Positions 7,506-14,044 of a DNA stretch of 14,044 nucleotides are shown piece by piece. The position numbers and the translations under genes are program-made. The first letter of the stretch is position 1, and each line of letters starts with the position of its first letter. The stretch spans positions 1 through 14,044 of the forward strand of contig JAAYTV010000022.1 in the NCBI GenBank assembly GCA_012523655.1. The letters run 5' to 3'. Below the pieces are notes generated by a model. It worked only from the letters and a program-made list of their open reading frames with translations. It was not told the origin of the DNA and did not search any database. The DNA comes from a bacterium (GTDB lineage Bacteria; Zhuqueibacterota; Zhuqueibacteria; Residuimicrobiales; Residuimicrobiaceae).

Positions 7506-8671
7506 AGAAAATCAGCCACCAGCAATAAAAGATCGTCGCGAGGTGCTCGGTTGCTGAAATCCAGAGTCTGTTGAATCATGGCCTCGGTGGCTTGGATAGC
7601 AGGCAACGACCGGCAGGTTTGAGCGATGTGGAGCAAACCCTCCAGGGCTAAAGGTTCGCCCCGGCTGTTTTCGGTCTCCACCATGCCGTCGGTGTAGAGG
7701 ATCAGCCGGTCGCCCGGGGTATAGGCGATCTCCTGCTCGATCCATTGGTCCACAGGAAGAGAGGAAAAGCCAAGGATCCGGTTCTGTGAGATCAGAGTGG
7801 CTGCGGATGGAGGTGAGGTGGACAGCAGCAGTCCGGCAGGATGGGCGCTGCCGGCGTAGACCAGCTTTTTCTTTTTCAGATCGCAACGCACGCAGATCAT
7901 GGTAAGGAACAATGAGATGCCGGTAAAGGTCTGCATGAAAAAATCATTCAGCCGATGGAGGATCTGGCGCGGAGAGCAGCCGGCCTGTACATGCACGCGC
8001 AATTCGCTGTAAACGCGATTCACCACCAGCGCGGCGGCGATGCCGTGGCCGGTCACATCCACGACTGAGAGATAGACCAGGCCATGGCCGTCCTCATAGA
8101 CGTCGGCGAAATCGCCGCCGATGCCGAGCATGGGCCGGTAATGCACCCGGACCTCCAATTCGGCGGATCGAAACACAGCCGGCACCAGACTGGCCTGCAC
8201 TTGCCGGGCCAGTTCCATGTCGTCCTGAAAAAGCCGGGTCTGTTCATTGAGGCGGCACTCCTGCTCCCTCATCACGCTGCGCAAACGGCGCCGTTCCAGT
8301 GCCTGCGAGACCTTGATGAGCAGTGCATCGGATTGAAGCGGCTTGGTGAGATAATCGCAGGCGCCGATCTTCATGGCGTATACGGCGGTGGTGATGCTGC
8401 CGAATCCGGTGACGATCAGAACTTGAACATCCTGATCTTTCTGCCGCGCGGCGTTGAGTATTTGCAGGCCATCCACCTCCGGCATCTGCAGATCCGTGAT
8501 CACCAGATCATAGCTGTTCTCGGAAATTTTCTCCAGACCCTGTCGCCCGCTTGCCGCTTCATCGAGAAGATAGGCTTCCCGCTGCAAAAACTGCATAAAC
8601 AACCGGCGCACATGGCTATCGTCGTCGATGATGAGGATTCGGGAGGAGTTGTGGCTCGGGACAGAACTCAT
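7502..8671 (-). CDS. Response regulator with C-terminal PP2C/SpoIIE phosphatase
   Basis: This is a 389-residue cytoplasmic two-domain regulator. The receiver domain (about 10-125) is complete: an acidic triplet at 16-18, phosphoacceptor Asp60 in VITDLQMPEVDG, Thr88 and Lys110 (LTKP). A helical linker (about 126-165, ending in ARQVQASLVP) leads to a PP2C/SpoIIE domain (about 170-389). Its metal-binding motifs are GGDFAD at 185-190, DVTGHG at 205-210, TDG at 327-329 and Asp379-Asp380 (RDDLLLL). Phosphorylation of Asp60 by a histidine kinase probably switches the phosphatase, whose likely substrate is a phosphorylated STAS protein. The domain order is that of RssB, but here the metal ligands are kept. 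The usual AGHxP is replaced by AGSAHP. An ATG also occurs at 8677; 8671 is preferred because it forms ATGA with the upstream stop and has a weak AGCGG 7 bases away. No histidine kinase gene is in the window. Confidence 0.93.
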   Translation of the reverse strand: MSSVPSHNSSRILIIDDDSHVRRLFMQFLQREAYLLDEAASGRQGLEKISENSYDLVITDLQMPEVDGLQILNAARQKDQDVQVLIVTGFGSITTAVYAMKIGACDYLTKPLQSDALLIKVSQALERRRLRSVMREQECRLNEQTRLFQDDMELARQVQASLVPAVFRSAELEVRVHYRPMLGIGGDFADVYEDGHGLVYLSVVDVTGHGIAAALVVNRVYSELRVHVQAGCSPRQILHRLNDFFMQTFTGISLFLTMICVRCDLKKKKLVYAGSAHPAGLLLSTSPPSAATLISQNRILGFSSLPVDQWIEQEIAYTPGDRLILYTDGMVETENSRGEPLALEGLLHIAQTCRSLPAIQATEAMIQQTLDFSNRAPRDDLLLLVADFL

Positions 8672-10428
8672 GGGCATGCCGCTATTTTTACCGCCATCAG
8701 AGTGATGTCGTCCGATTGCGGCGCCCCTTTGGCGAATGTTTTAACCGCATAGACAATTTCATCCAGCAACACTTTGACCGGCAGATCCCGGCAACGCCCC
8801 ATAATCTCTTCCAACCGGCTTTCTTCAAAATCCTGATCCTGCGTGTTCTTGGCCTCTGTGACCCCGTCGGTGAACATAACCAGCAGATCGCCGGCTTGCA
8901 GAGCTTCCATGCCGGTCTGGTAAGATACGTCAGCCATCATGCCGAGGATGATGCCGCCCACCTCCAATCGCGTGAAGGTTCCGTCCGCATGATATAAATA
9001 GGGCGGATTGTGACCGGCGTTGACATAGGTGAGGGTCTTGTTATCCAGATCGATCACAGCATAAAAAAAGGTGATAAATTTATCAAAGGTGGTGTTGGCC
9101 TGAATAAAATTGTTCAACCGGCCGATCATTTCTCCGATGTTGCCCTGTACGGTGACGCTGTTGCGCAGGCCGGCCTGCAAGCTGGACATCAGCAGACTGG
9201 CGGGAATACCTTTGCCGGAGACATCTGCCACGGTCACTGCGATTCTGCCGTCCTCCAGTGGAATCCAGTCGAGATAATCCCCGCCGACCTGAAACGAGGG
9301 AATGTTGACGCCCTGGATTTCGATCCGATCGGTGTGCGGAAACTCTGCCGGCAGCAGCCGTTGCTGAATGTCGCGCGCGATGTTCAGCTCTTCTTCCATC
9401 CGCTTTTTCTCCAGCATCTGCTCGAATAGATCGGCGTTCTCCAGTGAGATCACCGCCTGATTGGCCAGGGTGGAGAGGAATTCGATTTCATCGTCCCGGT
9501 ACAGCTGGCCGGTCATCTTTTCACCGAGCAGCAAAAAGCCCTTCTCCCGGTCCTGCGACTTCATGGGTGCGACGATGCGGATTTTTTCTTTTTGCAGCAG
9601 GCGCAGGCCGCGCAGGCCAGCCAGCTCTTCCACGCGGGTCGCTTGTTTGATGCGGGACAGATTTTTCAAAAATCCAGCACCGGTGAACGGTTTCATCTGG
9701 CTGGGTTCGGTCTGCATCCCACGGGCGGCAAACAGCCGCAGCTGGCCTTTTTCCCGCAGGAATACAAAGCAACGGTTCACCAGCAGTTCGCCCATGACCG
9801 CATAGATGAGCAGGCTGACGATTTTCTCCTTGTCCGGAGTCGCATTCAACTCTTTGCTGATCTCAAAGAGAGTATTCAACTCCTGTATTTTTTTATCCAA
9901 TCGTCGGTTGACCTGCTCCAGCTTTTGCACGATCAGCGCGTTGTCGATGGATTTGGCCGCGATATTGGCCAGCGACGTCAGGTACTCGATCTCCGTTGAA
10001 GAGAACGGTTGTCCATCCAGTTTAGGACCCAGGCCCATGAGGCCGACTTGGCGCTGGGTGCTGACGATGGGAATGAGCAATTCCATTTCAAACTCTTGAA
10101 ACACCGGCTGCAGTTCGGCCGGCGGCGGCGGCTGGCCGTGCCGTTCGATCGGCTGCGATCCGACGATCTGCCAGCGGTATTTTTTTCCGATCAGGCGGCG
10201 GTCGAGTCCGCGCAACTGCACCACTTCATACTCGCCGTCCTCAGCGGCCACCAACACCACCCCCCTGCTGACCATCATACGGCCCATGGGGGTGAGCAGC
10301 AGACTGCTCAGAGTGACTCGAAGATTCAGGGAGGCGTTGAGCAACTGGCTCATCTCGAAGAGGGAGTGCAGCTCCACCAGACGCTGATCCAATTCCCGTG
10401 ACAACCGATCTTGCTGGACAGGCTCCAT
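8668..10428 (-). CDS. GAF-GAF-PP2C (SpoIIE/RsbU-type) serine phosphatase
   Basis: This is a 586-residue cytoplasmic protein. An N-terminal helix (about 5-30) is followed by two GAF-like sensory domains (about 20-165 and 185-335), each with the helix-LLN[AS]-helix lead-in (MSQLLNASLN; ISKELNATPD) and closing helices (LTSLANIAAKSIDNA; LSTLANQAVISLENA). A coiled-coil linker ending in ARDIQQRLLP joins the PP2C domain (about 366-583), whose GGDYLD (near 382), DVSGKG (near 402), AGHNPP, TDG (near 520) and DD (near 573) motifs are intact. It should be an active Mn2+-dependent phosphatase acting on a phospho-STAS protein such as the one encoded two genes upstream. The GAF ligands are unknown. The frame continues to a GTG at 10440; the ATG at 10428 is chosen with GAGTGA about 8 bases upstream, but the GTG is possible. 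Two overlapping inverted repeats lie just upstream. Its stop overlaps the next gene as ATGA. Confidence 0.93.
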   Translation of the reverse strand: MEPVQQDRLSRELDQRLVELHSLFEMSQLLNASLNLRVTLSSLLLTPMGRMMVSRGVVLVAAEDGEYEVVQLRGLDRRLIGKKYRWQIVGSQPIERHGQPPPPAELQPVFQEFEMELLIPIVSTQRQVGLMGLGPKLDGQPFSSTEIEYLTSLANIAAKSIDNALIVQKLEQVNRRLDKKIQELNTLFEISKELNATPDKEKIVSLLIYAVMGELLVNRCFVFLREKGQLRLFAARGMQTEPSQMKPFTGAGFLKNLSRIKQATRVEELAGLRGLRLLQKEKIRIVAPMKSQDREKGFLLLGEKMTGQLYRDDEIEFLSTLANQAVISLENADLFEQMLEKKRMEEELNIARDIQQRLLPAEFPHTDRIEIQGVNIPSFQVGGDYLDWIPLEDGRIAVTVADVSGKGIPASLLMSSLQAGLRNSVTVQGNIGEMIGRLNNFIQANTTFDKFITFFYAVIDLDNKTLTYVNAGHNPPYLYHADGTFTRLEVGGIILGMMADVSYQTGMEALQAGDLLVMFTDGVTEAKNTQDQDFEESRLEEIMGRCRDLPVKVLLDEIVYAVKTFAKGAPQSDDITLMAVKIAACP

Positions 10429-10441
10429 GCAGGCAATCACT

Positions 10442-10470
10442 CTTTCAACCGGTGAAAGCGTTTACGCTTT
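10442..10470 (-). promoter_or_regulatory. Two overlapping, mutually exclusive hairpins before the GAF-GAF phosphatase gene
   Basis: Two perfect 6-base-pair inverted repeats overlap here. On the minus strand the first is AAAGCG-TAAA-CGCTTT (10470-10455), whose loop holds the TAA stop of the anti-sigma kinase gene. The second is CTTTCA-CCGGT-TGAAAG (10458-10442), ending next to the GTG at 10440. They share four bases (10458-10455), so only one can form at a time. On the minus strand neither is followed by a proper T run, so they are not good terminators; control of translation or mRNA processing is an inference. Confidence 0.35.
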
Positions 10471-10935
10471 TTTTAAGTTATGAACGACTGTGGAATTTTT
10501 CTTGTTGATGAAATACTTGACCATGCTCACCTGATTGCGCAGGCCGGGTTTGATATCATAGGTGACTTCATCCATCAGGGTTTTCATCAGATAAATGCCC
10601 AACCCGCCCACTTTGAGTTCCGCCAGATACTCTTTCATGTCCGGAATCTTGATGGCCTGAGGATTAAATCCTTTACCGTGATCAGTGACGATCAGGGTCA
10701 GCTTTTGATAATCCAGTTTGATGGCGATATCCAGTGATTGATGTCGGCTCCGGTCGCTGTAAGCGTGTTTGATCACATTGGTGCAGGCCTCATCACAAGC
10801 CAATTCGATTTTCCCCACATCCTCGTCGTCGAACCCTACTTTTTCAGCAACGCGGCCGACGAAATAGCGGATAAGCTCCAGATTATCGGTCTGGCTCGGA
10901 ATGCGCAGTTTGTATTCTTTTGTCTTTAAAGTCAT
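10462..10935 (-). CDS. RsbW/SpoIIAB-like ATP-binding anti-sigma kinase
   Basis: This is a 157-residue GHKL-fold (HATPase_c_2) protein. In partner switching such a protein either holds a sigma factor or another output inactive, or phosphorylates and releases its STAS antagonist. The N-box ELACDEACTNVIKHAY carries Glu49 (expected catalytic base) and Asn53 (Mg2+ ligand), close to positions 46 and 50 in SpoIIAB. The G1 box is TDHGKGFN (about 84-91) and the G2 box GGLGIYLMKTL (110-120), so ATP binding and kinase activity should be intact. The frame extends upstream to an ATG at 10992 that would overlap the STAS stop as ATGA and add a charged 19-residue tail. The ATG at 10935 is preferred for its excellent AAAGGTGG site 5 bases upstream and its family-like N-terminus, though both may be used. 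It lies directly after the STAS gene, its presumed partner. No target sigma factor is seen. Confidence 0.92.
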   Translation of the reverse strand: MTLKTKEYKLRIPSQTDNLELIRYFVGRVAEKVGFDDEDVGKIELACDEACTNVIKHAYSDRSRHQSLDIAIKLDYQKLTLIVTDHGKGFNPQAIKIPDMKEYLAELKVGGLGIYLMKTLMDEVTYDIKPGLRNQVSMVKYFINKKNSTVVHNLKKA

Positions 10936-10940
10936 CGGTC

Positions 10941-10948
10941 CCACCTTT
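10941..10948 (-). promoter_or_regulatory. Strong ribosome binding site favouring the internal start of the anti-sigma kinase
   Basis: The minus strand reads AAAGGTGG, then GACCG, then ATG at 10935. It is one of the best Shine-Dalgarno matches in the window and lies inside the open frame that starts at 10992. It argues that the shorter kinase is the main product or that two forms are made. Confidence 0.6.
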
Positions 10949-10988
10949 GGCTGTTTGTCCTCTTTGGTTTTTTCTCGGACGAATCCAT

Positions 10989-11345
10989 TCATGCCTTCAT
11001 CGGGCCGAATCGGGCCGCTGCTTCTTCCTCACGATCGAAAATCTGATAGATGGTCGGAAACCCGAGCAAATCAAAGACGCGATAGATCTTGGGCGACATC
11101 CGGCACATTTTGATGTCGCCGTTTTTGTTGCGGATCTCTTCGATAAAACCCATGAAAACGCCCAGACCTGCGCTGCTGATATAGGTCAAATCGCTGAAAT
11201 TCACGATGATCTGATACCGGCCGTCATCGATCAACGATTGAATCGCCTCCTCCAGCTTGGGCGCCGTGTGGGCGTCCAAAAAACCGCTGATCGCCAGGGT
11301 GGATACCCGATCCTGGTCACTTCTCTGAATTTTAAAATTTTCCAT
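10989..11345 (-). CDS. STAS-domain anti-sigma factor antagonist (RsbV/SpoIIAA-like)
   Basis: This is a 118-residue single-domain STAS protein. The layout is classical: an N-terminal strand pair (STLAISGFLDAHTAPKLEEAI), a central strand (YQIIVNFSDLTYISSAGLGVF) and a C-terminal helix region (KIYRVFDLLGF). The phosphorylation motif YISSAGLG places the regulatory serine at Ser57 or Ser58. In the known cycle the unphosphorylated form binds the RsbW-like kinase and frees its output, the kinase phosphorylates the serine to inactivate it, and a PP2C enzyme restores it. Here the kinase gene is next and PP2C genes flank both sides, so all parts of the switch are adjacent. The ATG at 11345 has a strong GGGAGGG 5 bases upstream. 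It lies 29 bases after the membrane phosphatase gene, and its stop could overlap the longer kinase start as ATGA. Confidence in the family is high. Confidence 0.95.
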   Translation of the reverse strand: MENFKIQRSDQDRVSTLAISGFLDAHTAPKLEEAIQSLIDDGRYQIIVNFSDLTYISSAGLGVFMGFIEEIRNKNGDIKMCRMSPKIYRVFDLLGFPTIYQIFDREEEAAARFGPMKA

Positions 11346-11350
11346 TCATG

Positions 11351-11357
11351 CCCTCCC
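11351..11357 (-). promoter_or_regulatory. Strong ribosome binding site of the STAS gene
   Basis: The minus strand reads GGGAGGG, then CATGA, then ATG at 11345. An out-of-frame ATG lies within the spacer (11349). Many other genes of the cluster start by overlap with weak sites, so this independent strong site may set a higher level of the antagonist. Confidence 0.55.
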
Positions 11358-11374
11358 TAGAGCTGGATGAATCA

Positions 11375-13477
11375 TTATTTCATCTTGATTGCCACAAGCG
11401 TTAAATCATCAAAGGCGCTGGCAGAACCGGTGTGCATCTCGATCTCGTGCATCAGGCAGTCGATGCAATCGCGGGCCTCCATCTGCTGACAGTGTTTCAC
11501 GGCCTCGTACAATCGTTGTTCGCCGAACTCTTCTCCGGCCTCATTGCGCGCCTCGATGGCGCCATCGGTGTAGAGCAGCAGCAGGTCCCCAGCAGCCAGC
11601 GTGAGACGGCTTTCTTCCAGGGTGTCGGTGAACAGGCCGCTTCGGTCCAGCGCCAGGCCAATGCCGCCCGGCTCCTTCACCAGCACCCGGTCGCTGTTCC
11701 GCCGCAGCAGCAGAACCGGCGTATGGCCGGCGCGACAAAAGGTAAAGCTCCGCTGTATCGGATCCAGGATGCCATACACCACCGTAATAAAAATGTCCCG
11801 CTGAATGTTGCTGTATAGAGTCTCATTGGCCAGCGCCAACAACCGTTTGGGCGAAAGCTCGTGGCGTGCCAGCGCCTCCATGATGCCCTTCAACTCGGCC
11901 ATATAAAAGGCCGCTGAGGCGCCCTTGCCAGAAACGTCTCCGACGACGACGCCGACCCGGTCGCGCGCCAGAGAAAAAAAATCATAGTAATCGCCGCCCA
12001 CCTCATTGGCAGTGAGACAGCGCGCATAGATTTCAAATTCATCGGACCGCGGCATCACCCGCGGCAGCAGTTTGCGCTGGGCCTCCTGAGCGATACGCAA
12101 CTCCTGCTCCAACCGCTCTTTTTCCAGAGAGGACTCGACCAAACGGACGTTCTCGATGGCCACCACCACCTGCTCGCCGAAGGCGCGCAGAATGGACGCA
12201 TCCTCTTGTTCGAATCCATATTCCAGCCGTTTGCAGACGAACAGAAAACCCAGCACCTTTTCCGGCGCGGTCAACGGCACCGCCACCAAGGAGAAGAGAT
12301 CGGATTTCCAAAAAGACAGTTCAGCGGCATAGGGGCTTTTCGTCACATCGTTGATCAGCAGAGGCTCCCGCTGCGCCAGCAGGCGGCGGGTCAGGGCATC
12401 TTCGCCCTCTGCGTCCCGATCCGCAGGATCGCTGGAAAAAACAGGGTGTGACGAGACCAGACGTAACTTTTCCGTGCGACCGTCAAACAGCTCCAACCAG
12501 CCGCAGTCCGCCTCCGTCACCTCGCAGGCCAAATTCACAACCACGGAGACCAACTTTTTAAAATCAAATTCACTGCTCAACGCCCGGCTGAGATGATGCA
12601 AAGAGGCGATCTGTCGGGTTTTGCGGTCAAAAAGCCGCGCAGAGGGCAACAGCGCCATCAGCGCGACGAACGCCACGGACAGATAGATAGCCAGCAGCAG
12701 CATGCCCATATCGACGAACTTGCCGAGCACCGGGCTGAACAGCGCCGCCGGATTGATCTGGTGAAATCGGACGAACAGGAGCCACTGCAGAGGAACCAGC
12801 ACCAGTCCGCCGAAAAAGCAGGTCAGCTTTTGCTTTTGATTCAAATAGTTCAACCAGGAGACGCGGAAAGAGTTAAGCAGTATCAGATTGATCAGAATGA
12901 AAAGCGCGATGCCGCTGACCGCGTTGTTGTTAAAAACAAAGGAAAACCGCGCGCTGAAATTTTCAAAGTTGCGGAAATTGATCACCGCATACAGCAACAG
13001 GAAGAATATGAGCAGATGGAAATTGCGCGCGGTGTAGCGCTGTTGCTTGATGAACATCAGATTACGCAGTGTGCCGATGCCCACGAGAACAAAGACGATG
13101 GCCAACAGAGTCCACGCCAGAATGTACAGATAGGCGCCGGAGTTTGCATAGAGCGAGCTCTCGTTCACCATGCGCGACTGGATGCTAAAGATATCGAGGT
13201 TGGTGATCAGCAGCGCGGTAAAAATGACCCCTACCAGCAGAAACAGCGAACGCAGGCCGCGCATCACATTGCGGTCCGACGCCCACCGCTGTCGATACAC
13301 GATCGGCAACGACAGCAACAGCCCCACCACCACGAACGCCTCGCGCGTATACACCGTCGGCATGACGTTCAACCACCCAGCCAGCATCATCAGATCCAAA
13401 AGCACCGCCATCGCCAGCAAAGCCGCCGGCAACAGCAGGGCGAGCACAGCCGGATTTTTTAATTGCATCTTGATCAT
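11375..13477 (-). CDS. Eight-helix membrane-GAF-PP2C (SpoIIE-type) serine phosphatase
   Basis: This is a 700-residue inner-membrane signalling phosphatase. About eight hydrophobic spans (roughly residues 10-36, 47-61, 78-97, 115-137, 153-168, 187-204, 219-237 and 257-279) form an N-terminal membrane domain that I cannot assign to a known sensor family. A GAF-like domain (about 288-445) follows, then a helical linker (448-473, ending in AQEAQRKLLP) and a PP2C/SpoIIE domain (about 478-699). Its GGDYYD (494-499), DVSGKG (514-519), AGHTP (583-587), TDG (637-639) and DD (690-691) motifs are intact, so it should be active. It probably senses a membrane or envelope state and dephosphorylates a phospho-STAS protein, most simply the one encoded next. 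The ATG at 13477 overlaps the upstream phosphatase stop as ATGA and has no clear Shine-Dalgarno site, suggesting coupling; an ATG at 13468 is an alternative. Its PP2C domain closely resembles that of the upstream gene. Confidence 0.93.
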   Translation of the reverse strand: MIKMQLKNPAVLALLLPAALLAMAVLLDLMMLAGWLNVMPTVYTREAFVVVGLLLSLPIVYRQRWASDRNVMRGLRSLFLLVGVIFTALLITNLDIFSIQSRMVNESSLYANSGAYLYILAWTLLAIVFVLVGIGTLRNLMFIKQQRYTARNFHLLIFFLLLYAVINFRNFENFSARFSFVFNNNAVSGIALFILINLILLNSFRVSWLNYLNQKQKLTCFFGGLVLVPLQWLLFVRFHQINPAALFSPVLGKFVDMGMLLLAIYLSVAFVALMALLPSARLFDRKTRQIASLHHLSRALSSEFDFKKLVSVVVNLACEVTEADCGWLELFDGRTEKLRLVSSHPVFSSDPADRDAEGEDALTRRLLAQREPLLINDVTKSPYAAELSFWKSDLFSLVAVPLTAPEKVLGFLFVCKRLEYGFEQEDASILRAFGEQVVVAIENVRLVESSLEKERLEQELRIAQEAQRKLLPRVMPRSDEFEIYARCLTANEVGGDYYDFFSLARDRVGVVVGDVSGKGASAAFYMAELKGIMEALARHELSPKRLLALANETLYSNIQRDIFITVVYGILDPIQRSFTFCRAGHTPVLLLRRNSDRVLVKEPGGIGLALDRSGLFTDTLEESRLTLAAGDLLLLYTDGAIEARNEAGEEFGEQRLYEAVKHCQQMEARDCIDCLMHEIEMHTGSASAFDDLTLVAIKMK

Positions 13478-14044
13478 TCGGTGATCCGAACAAGTACCAT
13501 GGTCATGTCGTCGTGTTGCAGCCCGTGTCCGATAAAAGCCTGCATCTGCTTCTTGAACACGGAAAGAAGCTGTTCAGCCGACGCGCCGTCGTTTTCCATC
13601 AGCAGCTGGGCCAACCGCTCTTCGCCGAACTCTTCCTGCCTGTGGTTCCGCGCCTCGGTAAAGCCGTCGGTGTAGAACGCGAATAGATCTCCCGGTCGAA
13701 GCGGCACGGTTTTCTCCTCCAGGATGCGGTCAAACAGCTCGCCGCGTTCCAAACCCAGCGCCAGGCCACCGGGCGTCAGGGCGGTGCACGTCTGTTCTCG
13801 CAGATGAAGGATCGGATTATGGCCTGCGCGGACAAACGTCAATGTGCGGGCCTGCATGTCAAACACACCGTAGATCATGCTGATAAAATGGTTCCGATCC
13901 ACATTCTCCCAAAACAAACGGTTGATCTCGCTCATCACTCTGGCAGGCGGATCGACCGTGCGCGTCAAGGATCGCAAAAAACCTTTGGTCAAGGTCATGT
14001 AAAAAGCCGCAGAGATGCCCTTGCCGGAGACATCGCCAACGGCG
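13474..14044 (-). CDS. PP2C/SpoIIE-type phosphatase, C-terminal part
   Basis: The gene enters from beyond the high end of the window; only the last 189 residues are visible, and the frame is open to the edge. They cover most of a PP2C/SpoIIE domain: DVSGKG within the first ten visible residues, AGHNP near 73-77, TDG near 125-127 and HDDMTMV near 177-183, all intact. The GGDxxD motif and any sensory domains lie outside. An in-frame ATG at 13998 falls inside the conserved core after DVSGKG and is not a real start. The visible part strongly resembles the PP2C domain of the next gene (both contain SAAFYM and, with small changes, TEARN...EEFGE), so the two are probably products of a tandem duplication. 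Its stop overlaps the next start as ATGA. It is the first visible gene of the presumed operon, whose promoter lies further upstream. Confidence 0.92.
   Translation of the reverse strand, partial: AVGDVSGKGISAAFYMTLTKGFLRSLTRTVDPPARVMSEINRLFWENVDRNHFISMIYGVFDMQARTLTFVRAGHNPILHLREQTCTALTPGGLALGLERGELFDRILEEKTVPLRPGDLFAFYTDGFTEARNHRQEEFGEERLAQLLMENDGASAEQLLSVFKKQMQAFIGHGLQHDDMTMVLVRITE

Noticed and set aside
10455..10474. Plus-strand rho-independent terminator: 6-bp stem followed by a run of seven Ts.
   Set aside because: No gene is transcribed towards it on the plus strand, the stem has only three G-C pairs, and the T run is the complement of lysine codons at the kinase C-terminus.
12593..13462. 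A 289-codon open frame on the plus strand opposite the membrane domain of the phosphatase.
   Set aside because: It is the complement of hydrophobic codons, giving a Gln/His/Arg-rich low-complexity product. The minus-strand gene with GAF and PP2C domains explains the region.
13474..13998. Complete 174-residue protein starting at the ATG at 13998.
   Set aside because: The frame continues to the window edge and encodes the conserved DVSGKG motif upstream of this ATG, so the gene is truncated by the window.

Overview
This window is a single block of bacterial genes, all on the minus strand, so transcription runs from high to low coordinates. It holds twelve genes. Two are cut by the window edges: a PP2C phosphatase at the high end and a sodium:solute symporter at the low end. 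There is no gene-free stretch over 300 bases; the longest gap is 131 bases (627-757). I see no tRNA, rRNA, CRISPR array, insertion sequence or convincing promoter. The organism cannot be named from this sequence. Moderately GC-rich DNA, very compact gene spacing and a bacterial deoxynucleoside kinase would fit a Gram-negative-like lineage, for example in the FCB group (KSB1/Calditrichota-like), but that is a weak inference.

In transcription order, positions 14044-7502 form a partner-switching signalling cassette. It contains a PP2C/SpoIIE phosphatase (partial), an eight-helix membrane-GAF-PP2C phosphatase, a STAS anti-sigma-factor antagonist (RsbV/SpoIIAA type), an RsbW/SpoIIAB-type ATP-binding anti-sigma kinase, a GAF-GAF-PP2C phosphatase and a receiver-PP2C response regulator. 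In known systems the kinase inactivates the STAS protein by serine phosphorylation and a PP2C phosphatase reverses this. Here four phosphatases with different sensory fronts surround one STAS/kinase pair, and no sigma factor is present in the window.

Positions 7505-758 continue without a break. They encode a B12-binding-like radical SAM protein, a deoxynucleoside kinase, an M50 site-2-protease-family membrane protease, a single-pass membrane protein of unknown function with an internal duplication, a bifunctional class A penicillin-binding protein, and a PfkB-family sugar kinase. After a 131-base gap comes the symporter (626-1).

Six junctions are clear four-base ATGA stop/start overlaps (near 13474, 8668, 7502, 6084, 3618 and 1675). 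A seventh is possible near 10989, and another pair is separated by one base near 4500. This suggests one long, translationally coupled operon that joins environmental signalling to cell-wall synthesis, membrane proteolysis and nucleoside/sugar phosphorylation. The main points of interest are the many-phosphatases-to-one-switch layout, the coupling of that switch to housekeeping and envelope genes, the unknown duplicated membrane protein ahead of the PBP, and two mutually exclusive hairpins between the kinase gene and the GAF-GAF phosphatase gene.
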